Origin: Bacillota bacterium
Lineage (GTDB): Bacteria; Bacillota; Clostridia; Acetivibrionales; DSM-1351
Direction of reading: 5' to 3'
Length of the DNA: 64,000 bases
NCBI GenBank assembly: GCA_023393115.1
Contig: JAEWMS010000005.1
Coordinates: forward strand, 1-64,000
The translations under genes were made by a program, and so were the position numbers. Of this stretch, positions 61,346 through 64,000 are shown piece by piece. Position 1 is the first letter of the stretch, and each line of letters begins with the position of its first letter. Below the pieces are notes generated by a model. The model was not told the origin of the DNA. It searched no databases and saw only the letters and a program-made list of their open reading frames with translations.

Positions 61346-63040
61346 TTATATAGTAAATTTAGACACATAATCCCTCAAAGTCTCGGAAGCAGCTTTAGAA
61401 CCCTGTGAAATTTTGACAACTTCATTTCCCTTTTCCATAATTTCCGCAGCTTTTATAGCTATGTTAGTGGTTCCTTCAGCAGCCTCATTGGTAGATATTG
61501 TGATTTCATTAATAGCTTTCATCATATTGCTTATAGAAACCAGAAGCTCTTCGGAGGTTGAACTGAAATCCAGTACCAATTCATCAATATGGGCAGCATC
61601 TTTGCTGTATTGCTCACTGTTTTCAACCTGGTTATTATAATCGTTGATAACAGTTGCTTCAATAAAGGACAGAATATTCCGAGAGCTTGTAACGAGATGT
61701 TCCACCGCACTTAAAACACTCTTTGTAACCCCCTGTATTTCACCGACAGCCTTCTTGGAGTCTTCGGCAAGTTTTCTGATTTCATCGGCAACCACTGAAA
61801 ATCCACGGCCTGCTTCTCCCGCACGAGACGCTTCAATAGCTGCGTTCAAGGCCAAAAGGTTTGTCTGGCTGGTAATCTGCATTATAGCATCTGATAACAG
61901 GCTGATTTGCTCAATGGACTTACTTTGCTCAATGGCTCTGGTAAGCTCGGAGTTGGTTTCTTTATATATATTGTAAGCATAATCCTTCGCTTCTTTTGCC
62001 GAATTTTTCAAAGTGAGTGCTCGAGTGCTGATTTCCTGAGCAGCAAAGGAGGTTTCCTGTGCTTTAGTAGCTATATTTCCCACAGCAGCTTCTATCTCAG
62101 CGGAGGTAGCATTCATCTCTTCCATGGTGGCAGCAGTTTGCTGCATTCCTGCAGAGAGCTGCTCGGTTGTGGCCGATACATCCTCAATGTTTCCACTTAG
62201 ATCGGAAATCCGACTGTCGGTAAGAGCAGCAGCCTCATTAATTCTTTCGGATTCCTGCATTACCGTCTTGATAATACCCTGAATTGACTGCTGTAATCTA
62301 TTGGAAGACTGTGAAATCTGACCCAGCTCCCCTTTGAGCTTTAAGTTTCTTTTATCAAGCTTGTGGCTGAAGTCACCTTCAGAGAATTTATTTAATTGGA
62401 CATTAATTTTTCCTATAGCTTTACTGAAGGAATGTCCTATATAATAGGCAAGAACCGCTCCAACAAGGAGTCCAATAATAATTAAAATAGCTATATTAAT
62501 AAAAATATTTGAAATCTGTTTGTCGACTACCGATTTTTCAACTCCAACAAACCACATTCCAATTACTTCACCGTTAGCGTCCTTAAGTGGAGAATAGAAT
62601 GTAAATACATTTTTTCCTACAACCTGGGCTTCCCCGTGATAGTCTTTACCCTCCCTAAGAACAGTATTGATAACCGACTCGGAAGCCTTGGTGCCTATAG
62701 CTCTCTTTCCATCTTCTTGAAGTACACTCGTAGCTACTCGGGTATCCCCCATAAAAATTGTAGCCAGATAACCGCTTTCTTTTTGAATGGTATCAACAAA
62801 TTCGGTGGAATCATTCATCTTTTCATTTCCTTTATAGAGTGCTCCGTCCTTTACACTCCAATCTCCTGGAAATCTTTCATCAAGAAAGGCCAGCGAAAGC
62901 TTGGCGTTTTTCTCAATACTATTTTGATAGTTTTCCTTAATTACTCCCGATACATTAATAAAGACAATGGAAAATACTAAAAGAGCAAAAAGCATTAAAA
63001 TAGCTGAAAAGGATAGAACAAGCTTTGCCTTAATCTTCAT
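61346..63040 (-). CDS. Methyl-accepting chemotaxis protein with a Cache sensor
   Basis: The 564-residue chemoreceptor has a first membrane helix (about 7-29), an extracellular single-Cache domain (about 30-180; DWSVKDGALYKGNEKMND, GYLATIFMGDTRVAT, GEVIGMWFVGVEK), a second helix (about 182-204), HAMP (about 205-260) and a cytoplasmic signalling domain with the conserved tip ITSQTNLLALNAAIEASRAGEAGRGF. No C-terminal CheR-docking pentapeptide is present. GAGGAG precedes the ATG at 63040. The ligand is not predictable, though this Cache type often binds small carboxylates. A one-mismatch sigma-D -10 (GACGATAA on the minus strand, 63217-63224) lies upstream, with a poor -35. Confidence 0.93.
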   Translation of the reverse strand: MKIKAKLVLSFSAILMLFALLVFSIVFINVSGVIKENYQNSIEKNAKLSLAFLDERFPGDWSVKDGALYKGNEKMNDSTEFVDTIQKESGYLATIFMGDTRVATSVLQEDGKRAIGTKASESVINTVLREGKDYHGEAQVVGKNVFTFYSPLKDANGEVIGMWFVGVEKSVVDKQISNIFINIAILIIIGLLVGAVLAYYIGHSFSKAIGKINVQLNKFSEGDFSHKLDKRNLKLKGELGQISQSSNRLQQSIQGIIKTVMQESERINEAAALTDSRISDLSGNIEDVSATTEQLSAGMQQTAATMEEMNATSAEIEAAVGNIATKAQETSFAAQEISTRALTLKNSAKEAKDYAYNIYKETNSELTRAIEQSKSIEQISLLSDAIMQITSQTNLLALNAAIEASRAGEAGRGFSVVADEIRKLAEDSKKAVGEIQGVTKSVLSAVEHLVTSSRNILSFIEATVINDYNNQVENSEQYSKDAAHIDELVLDFSSTSEELLVSISNMMKAINEITISTNEAAEGTTNIAIKAAEIMEKGNEVVKISQGSKAASETLRDYVSKFTI

Positions 63041-63322
63041 CTAGGTCAACTCCTCATTTACATTTTTATTTGGAAATTATTCAACTCAAAATTTTATCAA
63101 TATAGATAGATACCCTTAATTGGTTACGTAATAACATGATGAAATCAAATAACATAAATTAATTTCATAACAATTATGTCGAGTATAATCGAAAAAATTT
63201 TGTTATGTCTACTAGATTATCGTCAGGTTCACCAAAATATTAACATGAAGATTTTAGGAGGGTTGTGCTTATTTCGTGTATTTGCTATTTGTCGGAATCT
63301 CACTATTGTAATGAAACTTTAA

Positions 63323-63349
63323 TAAAAAATATCCAAAAAAAGCCGATAT
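63323..63349 (+). promoter_or_regulatory. Sigma-D-type promoter before the fifth SLH gene
   Basis: TAAA at 63323-63326, exactly 15 bases, then GCCGATAT at 63342-63349: a full match to the motility sigma factor consensus apart from the last base. It lies 43 bases before the start codon. The rest of the 352-base gap between this gene and the chemoreceptor is AT-rich and holds nothing else I can name. Confidence 0.7.
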
Positions 63350-63392
63350 AATAAGATATACAGAAAATTTGATTAACACAGGGGTCAAATAA

Positions 63393-64000
63393 ATGAATCT
63401 TTTAAAATCTTCGAAAAATAATGTAAATTCCAGGACTATCTCCGGAGTATTAAAAAAAATAATAGCAATTTCTGTAAGCGTTACAGTTATAACTCAGACA
63501 GGCTTAGTTCAGGGGGCAGTTACAAAAGAGCCTACAGTAAATACATACAAATCCACCCAAAACGGTCAGGCTGTAATAAATAACCTTAAATATTCAGATA
63601 TTGCAAAAGCAACTTATGATATGAAGGATGCTGTGTACCAGAATGGTGCACTGGATTTGTTAAAGGGGTTTGGAAATACCAAGTTCAATCCCAATGGAAC
63701 TGTGTCTAAGGAAATGGCATTATATCTGGTATATATGGCAGCAAACAGGGTACAGGACATAACTGCCCAGGGTCAGGCACTAAATGCTGTAAGAGCTGCA
63801 GATCAGAAAAAAAACGGTCTTCAGTCGATTTTATTCGATGGAAGCCTCCAACTGGCAGCGAATGAGGGACTTATAACCCAGCAAGATCTTACAGATGCCA
63901 TGAATGCCGACCAAAACAGTCTTGAGGCAGGTGCTTTTAAAAGGAGCTCAGCCGCGCAAAGGCAGGAATTTGCCACATGGCTTGCAAAAGCTCTGATGCT
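63393..64000 (+). CDS. SLH-domain secreted protein, cut by the window edge
   Basis: The frame is open from ATG 63393 to the window end, 202 codons. It begins with a basic N-region and a hydrophobic segment (VLKKIIAISVSVTVITQTGLVQGAV), a signal peptide. SLH-type sequence follows (LKYSDIAKATYDMKDAVYQNGALDLLKGFGNTKFNPNGTVSKEMALYLVY, quoted here in shorthand; key features are the YSDI start, the GF-NTKFNP turn and the KEMA helix). CAGGGG lies before the ATG. SLH units at the N-terminus match the layout of the giant SLH protein rather than its neighbours. The rest of the protein is outside the window. Confidence 0.8.
   Translation, partial: MNLLKSSKNNVNSRTISGVLKKIIAISVSVTVITQTGLVQGAVTKEPTVNTYKSTQNGQAVINNLKYSDIAKATYDMKDAVYQNGALDLLKGFGNTKFNPNGTVSKEMALYLVYMAANRVQDITAQGQALNAVRAADQKKNGLQSILFDGSLQLAANEGLITQQDLTDAMNADQNSLEAGAFKRSSAAQRQEFATWLAKALM

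Overview
The window reads as a chromosome segment of a low-GC, Gram-positive, endospore-forming, motile anaerobe of the class Clostridia. The support is a long Bacillus-type SRP RNA before dnaX, a ywmB-murA-spoIID-spoIIQ sporulation block, F-type ATP synthase genes in the order atpIBEFHAGDC, motAB, a chemoreceptor, and several very large SLH-domain surface proteins. A cellulolytic Ruminiclostridium-like species is my best guess, but nothing here fixes the species.

Layout. 1-660: a tiny minus-strand ORF, an unassigned structured RNA and the SRP RNA. 866-3804: dnaX, ybaB, recR. 3900-8982: a worn stretch with a transglutaminase remnant, a diguanylate cyclase, a sensor kinase that has lost its 5' end, an intact CBS-type pyrophosphatase and a truncated VTC polyphosphate polymerase. 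9119-18186: housekeeping (HlyC/CorC protein, DUF2089 and DUF4097 pair, prfA, ZIP transporter, ywlC, ywlE, rpiB, upp, dCMP deaminase). 18297-20585: one ORF fusing TagO/WecA to UDP-GlcNAc 2-epimerase. 21328-22907: motAB on the minus strand. 23146-30261: the ATP synthase operon. 30488-52115: four large secreted SLH proteins, one of 3323 residues. 52316-56451: ywmB, murA, spoIID, spoIIQ. 56603-61217: a ferritin-like protein, ddl, a DUF1934 protein, argS. 61346-63040: a chemoreceptor on the minus strand. 63393 to the edge: the start of a fifth SLH protein.

How it fits together. TagO plus the epimerase would supply the lipid-linked GlcNAc and the ManNAc for a secondary wall polymer, the kind of polymer SLH domains bind, so this enzyme and the five SLH proteins may belong to one surface-assembly programme. 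Three of the SLH genes are preceded by a sigma-D-like -10 element (GCCGATAA/T), which would tie them to motility and cell separation. MurA, Ddl, SpoIID and SpoIIQ all act on peptidoglycan.

Most unusual features. (1) Between atpE and atpF a 71-nt module occurs twice, exactly 174 nt apart. Each copy can fold as an H-type pseudoknot; the stems are kept while most differences fall in one loop, and the second copy runs into the atpF start codon. (2) The ddl leader is a tandem 204-nt duplication whose last hairpin pairs with the ddl ribosome-binding site. (3) A good Shine-Dalgarno sequence and TTG codon sit inside the TagO-epimerase fusion at the domain junction. (4) The 3323-residue SLH protein carries about 13 copies of a roughly 107-residue repeat I do not recognise.
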